DNA of 64,000 bases from NCBI GenBank assembly GCA_029267635.1, contig JAJUIK010000001.1, forward strand, positions 248,001-312,000, written 5' to 3'. Below, piece after piece: positions 8,844 to 17,454 of the stretch. Position 1 is the first letter of the stretch; each line of letters begins with the position of its first letter. The notes beneath the pieces are model-generated. The model had not been told where the DNA came from and did no database searches. It saw nothing but the letters and a program-made list of their open reading frames with translations. The translations under genes were made by a program, and so were the position numbers. Origin of the DNA: Moraxellaceae bacterium (GTDB taxonomy: Bacteria > Pseudomonadota > Gammaproteobacteria > Pseudomonadales > Moraxellaceae).

Positions 8844-9851
8844 GTGGGTCAGCGAACGGATGCATCGGTGGTATTGCGATTGGGCTATCAAGCGATTCGT
8901 CGGGCGGGTTTGCCCGCAGAAACCATTTTGAGCAAAGCCGGTGTTGCTCTTAACCAGATTGGGACGAATGAACGTACGCCTTTAAGTGCCCAGCATGCTT
9001 TTTGGGCAGCCGCAGCAGAGGTCAGCCAGGATCCGGATATTGGTCTGCATCTGGGCGAGCATCTGCCGTTGTACCGGGGACAAGTGCTTGAGCACCTTTT
9101 TGTCAGCAGTGACAATTTTGGTGAAGGCTTAAAGCGTGCCTTAGCTTATCAGCGTCTGATCAGTGATGCTTTTCATGCCAGATTGGTATGCGAAGACGGG
9201 CGCTGTTACTTGACCAATGGTGTGCAGGTGGTAAAGGATAAAATGATCAACCGGCATTTTACTGAAAGTGCCATGTGCGGGATTTTGCGTTTTTTTAAAT
9301 TTATCACCGAAGGTCAGTTCAAGCCCATTTATATCGACTTTGATTTCGCGCAAGGCGCAGCTGCCGAGGAATATCAGCGGGTCTACCAATGTCCGGTGAG
9401 TTTAGGCCAAAAAGAAACACGGCTGTATTTCGATCCTGCGATTCTCCGTTATCCCTTATGGCAAGCTGAACCAGAACTGTCGCAGTTACATGAGCAACTG
9501 GCACTGGAAAAACTGCAGGAACTGGCGCGTTATGATCTGGTTGGTGAAGTCCGCCGTGCAATTGGTGCCACGCTAGAAAGTGGTGAAACCACTTTAGAGA
9601 CCATCGCGACGCATTTGCAGATCACGCCGCGCCGCTTGCGTACCCAGCTCAGTGAAGCCAATACCAGTTTCCAGCAGATTCTGTCGGATTATCGCTGTCG
9701 TCTGGCCAAAAAACTTCTGGCAAATACCCATGAGAGTGTGGAACGTATTGTTTATCTCACCGGTTTTTCTGAGCCGAGCACGTTCTATCGTGCCTTTAAA
9801 CGCTGGACACAGGAAACACCGGTGGAGTACCGTAAACGTAAACAGCGTTAA
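8844..9851 (+). CDS. AraC-family transcriptional regulator (Arabinose_bd/OruR-like type)
   Basis: 335 residues. The N-terminal about 220 residues resemble the AraC-type arabinose-binding-like domain shared with OruR/ArgR-type activators (RLGYQAIRRAGLP..., GLHLGEHLPLYRGQVLEHL). The C-terminal 100 residues hold two helix-turn-helix units; the second includes IVYLTGFSEPSTFYRAFKRW followed by TPVEYR, the family signature. Start is GTG with AAAGGAG five bases upstream. No obvious target gene adjoins it. The ligand is unknown. Confidence 0.88.
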   Translation: MGQRTDASVVLRLGYQAIRRAGLPAETILSKAGVALNQIGTNERTPLSAQHAFWAAAAEVSQDPDIGLHLGEHLPLYRGQVLEHLFVSSDNFGEGLKRALAYQRLISDAFHARLVCEDGRCYLTNGVQVVKDKMINRHFTESAMCGILRFFKFITEGQFKPIYIDFDFAQGAAAEEYQRVYQCPVSLGQKETRLYFDPAILRYPLWQAEPELSQLHEQLALEKLQELARYDLVGEVRRAIGATLESGETTLETIATHLQITPRRLRTQLSEANTSFQQILSDYRCRLAKKLLANTHESVERIVYLTGFSEPSTFYRAFKRWTQETPVEYRKRKQR

Positions 9852-9912
9852 GTGTCAAGTTGCTGATTTAGCATTTGAAAATGAGAACAATGAACCCATG
9901 TTAAAGCGCAAT

Positions 9913-10716
9913 TTACTCCGGCATATTAAGCCAGTGCGGACCGAGCGGTTGCGAGGGTAACTGGGACTGCCATGGCTCCGGATAATAAGCCTGAATAAAG
10001 TACAGGCCATGTGGAGGGGCGGTAACGCCGGCCGCTTTACGGTCTTGTGCCGCAAAAATGGTATCGATATGTTCAATCTCATACATGCCCTGACCGATTT
10101 CTAACAGACAGCCCATAATGTTGCGCACCATATGGTGTAAAAAACCGTCGGCTTGAATGTCCAGCACTAGATACTGCCCATGCTGGGTCAGGCGGCAATG
10201 TGATACATGACGGACGGGCTGATTGGACTGGCAGGTTGCAGCGCGGAAACTTTCAAAGTTATGTGTGCCTTCAAATTTTTTGGCAGCTTCGATCATTTTT
10301 ACGGCATCGAGGGGCTGGAATATATGCGTGACCTGTTTATATAGTAAAGCCGGACGATGGGGGGCATTGTAGACCACATAACGGTAACGGCGCGCACAGG
10401 CCTTAAAGCGGGCATGAAAGTCATCTCCCATCGGCTGAATCCATTTCAGTGCAATATCTTTGGGGAGCAGGGTATTGGCACCCATCATCCAGCCACGTTC
10501 CGGACGGATGGCATTGGTATCAAAATGCGCCACCATATTGGTACCATGCACGCCGGCATCGGTACGGCCAGCACCATGCACGATAATCGGTTCAGCGGCA
10601 ATCTGGCTCAGTACGCGCTCCAGGGTTTCCTGGACGCTGGGAACACCCGGCTGCTGCGTTTGCCAGCCACGGTAACGAATGCCACAAAATTCAATCCCGA
10701 TTGCATAACGCTGCAT
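9913..10716 (-). CDS. truA: tRNA pseudouridine(38-40) synthase TruA
   Basis: 267 residues. Isomerises uridines 38-40 in the anticodon stem of many tRNAs. The catalytic aspartate is in GAGRTDAGVHG (about residue 52), and DGFLHHMVRNIMG is the conserved C-terminal motif. ATG at 10716 is preferred, since GGGGT lies 5 bases upstream; a GTG two codons earlier is the alternative. Lies 17 bases downstream of the asparaginase gene on the same strand, so likely co-transcribed. Confidence 0.96.
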   Translation of the reverse strand: MQRYAIGIEFCGIRYRGWQTQQPGVPSVQETLERVLSQIAAEPIIVHGAGRTDAGVHGTNMVAHFDTNAIRPERGWMMGANTLLPKDIALKWIQPMGDDFHARFKACARRYRYVVYNAPHRPALLYKQVTHIFQPLDAVKMIEAAKKFEGTHNFESFRAATCQSNQPVRHVSHCRLTQHGQYLVLDIQADGFLHHMVRNIMGCLLEIGQGMYEIEHIDTIFAAQDRKAAGVTAPPHGLYFIQAYYPEPWQSQLPSQPLGPHWLNMPE

Positions 10717-10733
10717 ATTCACCCCAAATTCGA

Positions 10734-11699
10734 TTACTGATCATGCCAATGGTCCAGCCATTGTTCCGCAGTCGGGTATTGTAAATACATTTGCAGGGCT
10801 TTTGCATACAGATCAGCAGGACTCAGGCAATCATTCAGAACAATTTTAGCGGATTGTAGCCATTGACTGACCGCATAACGTTGATCGATCCCACCAAATG
10901 GGACTTGGGTGCTGAGAACGGTCAGACAGCCGCGAGCATAGAGTTGCTGCAGGCAAAGTTCAATCTCGTGGTTAACCTGTAAATTGCCGGTACCAAACGC
11001 TTGCAGGACCAAAAAGGCAGGAGGGTGTGGCAAAAGCGCCTGTAAATTTTGTAACAGCTGTGCCAAGTGAAGCGGCTGGATCATCCAGCTCAGGATATTG
11101 AAATTTTCCGCACGTTGCAGATGTTCAGGCTGCACCAGCAGGCCGCGCGGTTTAGCATCGAGGGGCTGTTGGGCGGGCAGACCACGAAAGGCATCGAGTT
11201 CAGTGCTGTGCATTTTCATGGTCGTTTGAGCATGTAAGACCTGATGATGAAAGGCGACATAGACACCGACCGGTAGTTGCACCACTTGATCGAGTGCCAA
11301 ATACAGATTGTCCCGTGCATCGCTGAATTCGCGGGTATTGTCACCCTGCTGATTAAGCAGTGGATATTGGCTGCCCGTGAGGATGATATGACTGGATTCC
11401 CCCAGGCAGTGTGCGAGTACCGCTGCGGCATAGCTTAAAGTGTCCGTGCCATGAATCACCACAAAATGCGCATAGCCTTGCAGTTGCAACTGTTGAATCT
11501 GCTGCACCAGTAAAAGCCAGTCTGTTGCCGTATAGGCACTGCTGTCCTGAATCGCAGGGGCGATCAGACATTCAATTTTATGATGCAGCGGCAGGATTTT
11601 TTTCAGTTGGGGCAGGAACTGTTCGGCCGGCATCGGGCTTAAGGGTTCATCCACACACCCGAAAGTTCCTCCCATATAGATTAAGGCGATTTTTTTCAT
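10734..11699 (-). CDS. Asparaginase-family amidohydrolase
   Basis: 321 residues. Asparaginase/glutaminase fold: the first catalytic threonine in YMGGTFG at the N-terminus, and the second in VVIHGTDTLSYAA near residue 90 with conserved HGTDT. No signal peptide, so probably cytoplasmic (type I-like). It should hydrolyse L-asparagine to aspartate and ammonia, but the N-terminal GGTFG and a divergent middle leave substrate range open. Sits upstream of truA. Confidence 0.85.
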   Translation of the reverse strand: MKKIALIYMGGTFGCVDEPLSPMPAEQFLPQLKKILPLHHKIECLIAPAIQDSSAYTATDWLLLVQQIQQLQLQGYAHFVVIHGTDTLSYAAAVLAHCLGESSHIILTGSQYPLLNQQGDNTREFSDARDNLYLALDQVVQLPVGVYVAFHHQVLHAQTTMKMHSTELDAFRGLPAQQPLDAKPRGLLVQPEHLQRAENFNILSWMIQPLHLAQLLQNLQALLPHPPAFLVLQAFGTGNLQVNHEIELCLQQLYARGCLTVLSTQVPFGGIDQRYAVSQWLQSAKIVLNDCLSPADLYAKALQMYLQYPTAEQWLDHWHDQ

Positions 11700-11702
11700 G
11701 CA

Positions 11703-11730
11703 TAAAAAAAGCAGTCAGGGTTGACTGCTT
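11703..11730 (-). terminator. Terminator after the FimV C-part gene
   Basis: AAGCAGTCA and TGACTGCTT arms with a run of seven A that becomes a U run in the minus-strand transcript. It separates the FimV genes from the asparaginase-truA pair. Confidence 0.8.
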
Positions 11731-11748
11731 ATGGTAGAGCGAAGTGCT

Positions 11749-13191
11749 TTAAGATGCTATTTGTTTCAGTAACAGCTCGGACTGTACACGTTGCTCTGGG
11801 CTAAAGTGAGCAGCATTTTCGCTGAGCAAACGGCGTGCAGGGGCATAAGCACCGAGCTGGATATATTGTTGTGCCAACTGCAGATTCAGGCTGATTTCAT
11901 TGACTTGCAGTAATTCCGGGAAGGATTGTGCAAGCGGATCATTCTGATCGGCCACCGCTGTTGGTGTAGCAGCTGCAACTACAGGGCTTTCTTCCACAGC
12001 TGGTGCGATTTCCGGCGCTGCATCCAAGCTAAGTGCTGGCGCATCCAAGTTAAAGTCCAGGCTGCTTGGCAATGCAACAGCAGGAGTTTCGACCCCTGTT
12101 TCTGAGAGTGTCGGCGCTTCATAAGGACTTGGCGTTACCGTTCCAAAGTCGGCAAGATCCAGTTTGAATTCTGGCTCAGCTAGTTTTTCTGCAACTTGAT
12201 CTTCTAGGATGACAGGAGCCTGTGCTTCCTCAATGAGGGCTGTTTCGCTTGTTTCAGTGATTACAGTTGAGTTTGATTCGAGTTTAAATTCAAATTCCAG
12301 CGGTTTTGGTTCTTCTGCTAGGGCTTTGCTCTGTTCAGGTTCGCTCGGAATTTCAACGACTGGTGTAGCGGCGACTTCAACTACTGGGGTATCGAGTTTG
12401 AATTCTAAAGCTTTGGATAAATCAGTGGCTGCTTCGGCAATGACCGGTGCGACTGTTTCAACAGCTTCTTCAGATTTCGTGTTGGCTACCGTTGATGGCG
12501 TAAATTCTAGTGGAGCGATTTCAGTTGCAGATTCTGCTTTTACAGGGCTCAATTCGGCCTGAATTTGCTCAAATGAATGGTTGGTTTCAACCGGTTTAAC
12601 CAAAGCATCAAAATCTTCTGCACGAACGCTAGATTCAGATAAGCTTGGGCTGAATTGCGGTTTCTCAGCAACCACTGGTGGTGTATCAACAATGGTCTGC
12701 ACAGCCGCTTCAGCTTCTTTTTTCTGCTGGTATGCTTGCTGTTTGGCTTCAGCCTGTTGAAGAATATCATCCAGACCTAAAGTGCGCAGCTGGTTCAGCA
12801 ACTGGTTGATGGCAAACTCATCTTTTTGTTGTAAATGGATGTCTTGCAGCAACAGATAAAGCTCATGCTGCGTGCTGTCACGGTTCAGGGCCTGGTTAAT
12901 CAGTGCTTCTGCAGCAAAGAAATCACGCGACTGGATACGCTGTTCAATTTTTTGACGTACATCCGCCGCCAAAGGTGTGGTTTGACTGACCGGCGCTGTA
13001 TTGGCCTGAAGCGCTTCTACGGTTGCAGGGCTCTTGCTTTTTGCTGAAGATTTCGCGGTTTTCTTGCTGATTTTTTTTGCCGAAGTTTTACTGTTACTCG
13101 TAGTATTTTCTTCTTTTTGGCTGGCTTCGCGTTTTTTCAGGAAGATCGCAACGATCAACAGCAAGATAAACGGAATCACGTAGAGCATCAT
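11749..13191 (-). CDS. FimV-like protein, membrane anchor plus cytoplasmic TPR part
   Basis: 480 residues. Begins with a single transmembrane segment (MLYVIPFILLLIVAIF), then a Lys/Ser/Ala-rich linker, a TPR-like region (residues about 75-140, FFAAEALINQALNRDSTQHE), a long acidic low-complexity stretch rich in Glu, Ala, Pro and Val (about 165-425), and a final FimV C-terminal-like motif (LQLAQQYIQLGAYAPARRLL). In pseudomonads this region is the C-terminal half of FimV, which acts in type IV pilus assembly, polarity and twitching. Here it has its own ATG with AGGGG upstream and follows the periplasmic half by 68 bases. Confidence 0.75.
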   Translation of the reverse strand: MMLYVIPFILLLIVAIFLKKREASQKEENTTSNSKTSAKKISKKTAKSSAKSKSPATVEALQANTAPVSQTTPLAADVRQKIEQRIQSRDFFAAEALINQALNRDSTQHELYLLLQDIHLQQKDEFAINQLLNQLRTLGLDDILQQAEAKQQAYQQKKEAEAAVQTIVDTPPVVAEKPQFSPSLSESSVRAEDFDALVKPVETNHSFEQIQAELSPVKAESATEIAPLEFTPSTVANTKSEEAVETVAPVIAEAATDLSKALEFKLDTPVVEVAATPVVEIPSEPEQSKALAEEPKPLEFEFKLESNSTVITETSETALIEEAQAPVILEDQVAEKLAEPEFKLDLADFGTVTPSPYEAPTLSETGVETPAVALPSSLDFNLDAPALSLDAAPEIAPAVEESPVVAAATPTAVADQNDPLAQSFPELLQVNEISLNLQLAQQYIQLGAYAPARRLLSENAAHFSPEQRVQSELLLKQIAS

Positions 13192-13259
13192 ATTTTAAAA
13201 CCCCTAGAATGTTGAGCCGGTGATTGCGTTCAGCTCATCCCAAATAATGTGTAAACAAG

Positions 13260-14540
13260 TTAGTGAATTGACTTTTTCGCTTTTTGTTGCTGTTGCAGCT
13301 GTTGTTGCAACTGCGCAAGACGAGCATTTAATAATTGAATTCTTTGATCCTTCTGACGTAAAGCCAATTCTAATTGCGTCACGTTTTTTTGTAATTTAAC
13401 GGTTTTTTCACGTGCTGTCATAACTTTTAATGACAACTCAGCACTGGTTTGGTTGTGTTGTGTGCGTTTTTTGGCACTTCCTTGCGCTGAATCCTGAGCA
13501 CTCTCCGCGACCAGACTCATTTCAGCCTGATTGATGCGATATTTGGCTGTGCCCGAGGATGGATTCTTGCTGGATTTGCTCGGTTTAACCGGTGTACTTG
13601 GCCGTGATTTTTCTGTCACCTGAGTGGACAGATTGAGTTCTGCACCCCGGCGCAGACGGTTGGCATCACCCTGAATAAAGGCATGCTGGTTCTTGGCCTG
13701 AATGTCTTTCATGACCTGTGGGATGGACTGATCGGTCTGTGCTGCAATACGTGCAGCAATTGTCCACAAGGATTCATTATTGCTGACAATATGCGTTGCG
13801 GATGGATTAGCAGTTTTGCTAGCAGGCTCTTTTTTGGCGGCGGACTTGGCTTTAGGCTGTGCTGCTGTTTTGGAAGTTGCCTGTCCTTTATTTGGTGCCG
13901 CTTCGCTCGCAGATGCAGAGGTGACCTGCTGTTCAGGTTGCGGTTGTGGTGCCGGAGTCGCTAATAAAGGCGGCACCACACTGATGGCATAGCCATTTGC
14001 CGGAGCATCGAGATCCTTGACCGTGCTGGTACTGCTGGCTGGTGTTGGCACTGTATAAGCAGTGGTAACTGGTAAATTCAATGCAATATCTTTTTCACTG
14101 AAAATGATTTGTGGTTTTAGCGGTTTTTCCGTCGCTGAATGGGTGATCAGTGGACTTGGTGTGCCTAGCAACTTGGTTTGAATATGCTGTAAACGGGTGC
14201 TATTCCCTTCTTTAATTTTCACCACAAAGTTGAGTTCATTCTCAGTGAGCGGTCGTGATGAGGTAATTACAATGACGCCACTGCTTTTGCCACTGCGACG
14301 CATAAAAAAGTTCAGATTTTCAGGTGGGCGGTGTTGAATGCCGAGCGTCATCAAATCTTCGCTGTTGGCGAGTTCTACCTGTATCGGGGTTTGGAGATCG
14401 GCCTGGCTAAAGTTCATTTCTGCATACAGCAGTTCGCCTGGAGCCGACTGGATCTGAATAGGATCAATCAAAATAGCATGCGTGGTTTGTGAAGCAATGA
14501 TGGCTAAAATCGCAGTTTTTAGTTTGTTATATACAGTCAT
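13260..14540 (-). CDS. fimV: FimV-like protein, periplasmic N-terminal part with LysM domain
   Basis: 426 residues. Signal peptide at residues 1-22, then a FimV N-terminal domain (IDPIQIQSAPGELLYAEMNFSQA..., residues about 24-130), a Pro/Ala/Lys-rich linker, a LysM peptidoglycan-binding domain (HIVSNNESLWTIAARIA, about 245-305) and a C-terminal coiled coil (LALRQKDQRIQLLNARLAQL). This is the periplasmic half of FimV, but it stops at the coiled coil where FimV normally enters the membrane. The next gene on the strand starts with that transmembrane segment, so FimV looks split at the membrane boundary. I see no frameshift that would rejoin them. Confidence 0.8.
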   Translation of the reverse strand: MTVYNKLKTAILAIIASQTTHAILIDPIQIQSAPGELLYAEMNFSQADLQTPIQVELANSEDLMTLGIQHRPPENLNFFMRRSGKSSGVIVITSSRPLTENELNFVVKIKEGNSTRLQHIQTKLLGTPSPLITHSATEKPLKPQIIFSEKDIALNLPVTTAYTVPTPASSTSTVKDLDAPANGYAISVVPPLLATPAPQPQPEQQVTSASASEAAPNKGQATSKTAAQPKAKSAAKKEPASKTANPSATHIVSNNESLWTIAARIAAQTDQSIPQVMKDIQAKNQHAFIQGDANRLRRGAELNLSTQVTEKSRPSTPVKPSKSSKNPSSGTAKYRINQAEMSLVAESAQDSAQGSAKKRTQHNQTSAELSLKVMTAREKTVKLQKNVTQLELALRQKDQRIQLLNARLAQLQQQLQQQQKAKKSIH

Positions 14541-14637
14541 CTTGATCCGTTGCTCAGGTGTTTTTTTGCAGCAAAATATAAAAGCTATACCTTACTCAGA
14601 TGTAAGTGAATTGTAAAACGTTTACATAGACTTTACA

Positions 14638-14670
14638 TAAAAAAGCCGATCAAAAATGATCGGCTTTTCT
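14638..14670 (-). terminator. asd terminator
   Basis: AAAGCCGATCA and TGATCGGCTTT arms with a 4-base loop, 20 bases beyond the asd stop on the minus strand, with A/T runs on both sides. Confidence 0.85.
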
Positions 14671-14689
14671 CATTTTGCAGCAAAAATGC

Positions 14690-15808
14690 TTAAGCATTTT
14701 TATAATCAATCAGGATACGCAACATACGGCGTAAAGGTTCGGCTGCACCCCACAGCAATTGGTCACCGACAGTGAACGCGCCGAGATATTCTTTACCCAT
14801 ATTGAGTTTACGCAGACGACCCACCGGTACAGTTAAGGTGCCAGTCACTGCCACTGGAGTTAGATCAGTCATGGATGCTTCACGGGTATTTGGCACCACT
14901 TTCGCCCACTCGTTCGAGTTGCGAATCATGTCTTCGATTTCATCTAGCGGCACGTCTTTTTTCAATTTCAAGGTCAATGCCTGAGAGTGACAACGCATGG
15001 CACCAATACGTACACAGTGACCATCAATCGGAACGATTTGGGTATTCCCTAGGATCTTGTTGGTTTCCGCCTGGCCTTTCCATTCCTCTTTCGACTGGCC
15101 ATTTTCCAGCTGTTTGTCGATATAAGGAATCAATGAACCTGCGAGTGGCACACCAAAGTTGGCAGAAGGGAAGCCTTCACCACGTTGCAAGGCTGCAATT
15201 TTGCTGTCGATGTCCAGAATGGCAGATTTTGGATCGTCCAGTAACTCTTTGGTATTGTTGTACAGATAACCCATACCAGTGATCAGCTCACGCATGTTTT
15301 GCGCGCCCGCACCTGAAGCTGCCTGATACGTCATCGCAGTCATCCATTCCACCAAGTTGTTTTGGAATAGAGAGCCCATGCTCATCAACATCAAGGAAAC
15401 GGTACAGTTACCACCGACAAACGTTTTTGTACCATTGACTAGACCGTCTTTGATCACATTCGAGTTGACTGGATCCAGTACGATGATCGCATCATCTGCC
15501 ATACGCAAAGTGGATGCCGCATCAATCCAGTAGCCGTTCCAGCCTTCCGCTTTCAGTTTTGGAAAAACTGCAGACGTGTAGTCACCACCTTGACAGGTCA
15601 CAATGACATCCATTTGCTTCAGACTGTTAATATCTGTTGCATCCATAAGTGCTGGGGCAGTTTTACCACCAAACGCAGGCGCTTCACCACCTGCATTACT
15701 GGTTGAAAAATAAAATGGCTCGAAATGAGCAAAATCATTTTCTTCAACCATACGTTGCATCAAGACGGAACCAACCATCCCGCGCCAACCGACCAGACCT
15801 ACTTTCAT
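14690..15808 (-). CDS. asd: Aspartate-semialdehyde dehydrogenase
   Basis: 372 residues. Reduces aspartyl phosphate to aspartate semialdehyde, the branch compound for lysine/diaminopimelate, threonine and methionine. N-terminal [17 protein letters not shown] is the NADP-binding loop of the gram-negative type. The catalytic cysteine is in [13 protein letters not shown] near residue 135, and the His in [20 protein letters not shown] (about 265-285) is the second active-site landmark. Start set at 15808, where the family N-terminus [10 protein letters not shown] begins; the 20-codon upstream extension has no family match. Confidence 0.97.
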   Translation of the reverse strand: MKVGLVGWRGMVGSVLMQRMVEENDFAHFEPFYFSTSNAGGEAPAFGGKTAPALMDATDINSLKQMDVIVTCQGGDYTSAVFPKLKAEGWNGYWIDAASTLRMADDAIIVLDPVNSNVIKDGLVNGTKTFVGGNCTVSLMLMSMGSLFQNNLVEWMTAMTYQAASGAGAQNMRELITGMGYLYNNTKELLDDPKSAILDIDSKIAALQRGEGFPSANFGVPLAGSLIPYIDKQLENGQSKEEWKGQAETNKILGNTQIVPIDGHCVRIGAMRCHSQALTLKLKKDVPLDEIEDMIRNSNEWAKVVPNTREASMTDLTPVAVTGTLTVPVGRLRKLNMGKEYLGAFTVGDQLLWGAAEPLRRMLRILIDYKNA

Positions 15809-16004
15809 GCCACTTTGCCTCGGTGCGTAAAAAATAAAAGGGGGCTTGAGTGTACCAAATGAGTACACAATCGCAAGTATAACCGCATCAAAATGACCTG
15901 ATTTATACGCTAAATTTTAAGCAGATGTGAATTGCAGCAAATTATACGGATGCTGCAAGGCATACAACATCACAAAATCTCCCTACAGTCTTAGGTGCCA
16001 TGAG

Positions 16005-17144
16005 ATGTTATGGATTGAAATCATGGCCATTTTGGTCATCTGGCTGAGTTTTTGGTCCTTGATTCCCCGTGATGAATGGTGGATTCGCGGTGCCGACTTT
16101 CCACGGTTGCAAATTCTCTCCATAGGCCTTGTAGTTTTTGTGTTGTTACTGCTGTGGAATGTCCCGTGGAGTGGGGGACGTCAGTTGATTCTGCTGGGAC
16201 TGAGTGCTGCACTGGCCTATCAATTGAAGATGGTCTTGCCCTATACCTTACTCTGGAAAAAACAGGTGAAAAAAGTACGGCCTGATCAGCTTAATCCCGA
16301 CAAACAGATCTCGCTGTTGGTGTCCAATGTTTTGATGCCGAATGATTGCTATCATTTACTGATCGAACAAATCCGCAAATATCGACCTGATCTCATTTTA
16401 ACTTTGGAGACCAACCAGACCTGGCAGCAGGCCTTGGCGGTTATTGAAGCAGATTATCCTTATCGCGTGCCGGTGCCGCTGGATAACCTATATGGCATGC
16501 ATCTCTATAGCCGACTCGAGTTACAGGACAGTGAAGTTAAATTCATTTTAAGTGATGAAATTCCTTCCATTCATACCACGGTGATTTTGCCGTCAGGCCA
16601 GCCGGTGCAACTGTATTGCCTGCATCCCAAACCGCCGAGTCCAACGGAAGCTAAAGAATCGACCTTACGTGATGCAGAACTGCTCATTGTGGGTGACCAG
16701 ATTAAGGACTTGCAGGAAAGCTGTATTGTGATGGGAGATCTCAACGATGTGGCCTGGTCACGCACCACACGTTTATTCCAGCGGATTAGCGGCCTGCTCG
16801 ACCCGCGTGTTGGCCGGCATTTCATCAATACGTTTCATGCCAAGTATCCCTTATTGCGCTGGTCACTCGATCATATTTTTCACAGTGCTGACTTTGCCCT
16901 GATTGAAATGCGGCGCTTGCCCTATATAGGTTCCGATCATTTTCCGGTTTACACCAAATTGCAGACCGGCCGAAAATTTGAACGCATCCATGAGCCTCTA
17001 GCGCAAACCCCAGCGGATGAGCAGGAAGCACAACAGGCGATTCAGCAGGGAATCGAGAAAGCCGAGATGGAGGAAAAAGTGGTGACGGACGCAATAGCAC
17101 AACCCTATAAAGAAGACATGAAATCACCAGGCGGGATGAGATAG
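16005..17144 (+). CDS. Membrane-anchored endonuclease/exonuclease/phosphatase-family protein
   Basis: 379 residues from the preferred ATG. Two or three transmembrane helices in the first 80 residues (about 4-20, 36-55, 62-80), then an EEP (exonuclease III/DNase I-like) domain. Visible motifs: LVSNVLMPN (N in place of the usual first motif), DLILTLETN, GMHLYSR, GDLNDVAWSRTTR (catalytic GD(L/F)N) and SLDHIFHS...GSDHFPV (the final SDH). The domain probably faces the periplasm. Substrate is unknown: DNA, phospholipid or sugar phosphate are all possible. The last 45 residues are an acidic Gln-rich tail. An upstream extension to 15927 is not favoured. A GacA-type site starts 4 bases after its stop. 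Confidence 0.82.
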   Translation: MLWIEIMAILVIWLSFWSLIPRDEWWIRGADFPRLQILSIGLVVFVLLLLWNVPWSGGRQLILLGLSAALAYQLKMVLPYTLLWKKQVKKVRPDQLNPDKQISLLVSNVLMPNDCYHLLIEQIRKYRPDLILTLETNQTWQQALAVIEADYPYRVPVPLDNLYGMHLYSRLELQDSEVKFILSDEIPSIHTTVILPSGQPVQLYCLHPKPPSPTEAKESTLRDAELLIVGDQIKDLQESCIVMGDLNDVAWSRTTRLFQRISGLLDPRVGRHFINTFHAKYPLLRWSLDHIFHSADFALIEMRRLPYIGSDHFPVYTKLQTGRKFERIHEPLAQTPADEQEAQQAIQQGIEKAEMEEKVVTDAIAQPYKEDMKSPGGMR

Positions 17145-17147
17145 AAT

Positions 17148-17165
17148 TGTAAGAGAATGCTTACA
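17148..17165 (+). promoter_or_regulatory. GacA upstream activating sequence (TGTAAG-N6-CTTACA)
   Basis: TGTAAGAGAATGCTTACA is an exact match to the palindromic consensus TGTAAG-N6-CTTACA known upstream of rsmX/Y/Z genes in pseudomonads, bound by the GacA response regulator. It lies 4 bases after the upstream stop codon and just before the GGA-rich RNA. I found no second copy in the window. A -10 element could be TACGAT at 17190-17195 or TAATCT at 17210-17215; neither is strong, as expected for an activator-dependent promoter. Confidence 0.85.
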
Positions 17166-17221
17166 CCAATTGGGGTTGATAGCGAATGGTACGATGCAGC
17201 CAATCCGCTTAATCTAGGCAC

Positions 17222-17396
17222 ATCAGCACAAGGAACGGGAATGGAAAATCCCTTAAGGACAGACAAGGCTGATGGAAAAGCATCATGGACATGATGATGA
17301 CAAGGAAAGCCCCACGATAATAAAAATAACAGTTGAAAGCACAACCTCATATACCCGGGTTTTGCAGGACGCAGAACCCGGGTGATGATTTTTTAG
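17222..17396 (+). ncRNA. RsmY/RsmZ/CsrB-class CsrA-sequestering small RNA (candidate)
   Basis: About 165-195 nt; the 5' end is uncertain (roughly 17200-17225). No coding frame fits. It carries GGA at 17232, 17238, 17243, 17257, 17274, 17287, 17304 and 17367; six of these are ANGGA. Several sit in predicted loops: GGGA/TCCC around ATGGAAAA (17237-17252), GCT/AGC around GATGGAAA (17268-17281), CATCA/TGATG around TGGACA (17281-17296), and AGGAC in the terminator loop. An AU-rich single-stranded stretch (17316-17332) could bind Hfq. Family knowledge: such RNAs titrate CsrA/RsmA and free target mRNAs. GGA richness is only on the plus strand, as is the T run after the terminator. Strand and class are well supported; expression is inferred. 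Confidence 0.85.
17353..17396 (+). terminator. Terminator of the GGA-rich small RNA, loop AGGAC
   Basis: A 13-bp stem (ACCCGGGTTTTGC with GCAGAACCCGGGT, one G-U pair) closes the pentaloop AGGAC at 17366-17370, followed by GATGATTTTTT. The GGA in the loop means the terminator itself can be a CsrA site, as in known Rsm/Csr RNAs. There is no T run in the minus direction. Confidence 0.88.
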
Positions 17397-17454
17397 AACC
17401 TGTAAAAATTTTATTCTTTTAATTTTTCTGTTTTTTAAAAAAAGCGGACGTTAC

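Noticed and set aside
12000..12560. Repetitive Glu/Ala/Val-rich region in the FimV C-part gene, considered as tandem DNA repeats or CRISPR-like
   Set aside because: The repeats are at low-complexity protein level with irregular spacing; no constant repeat units or unique spacers.
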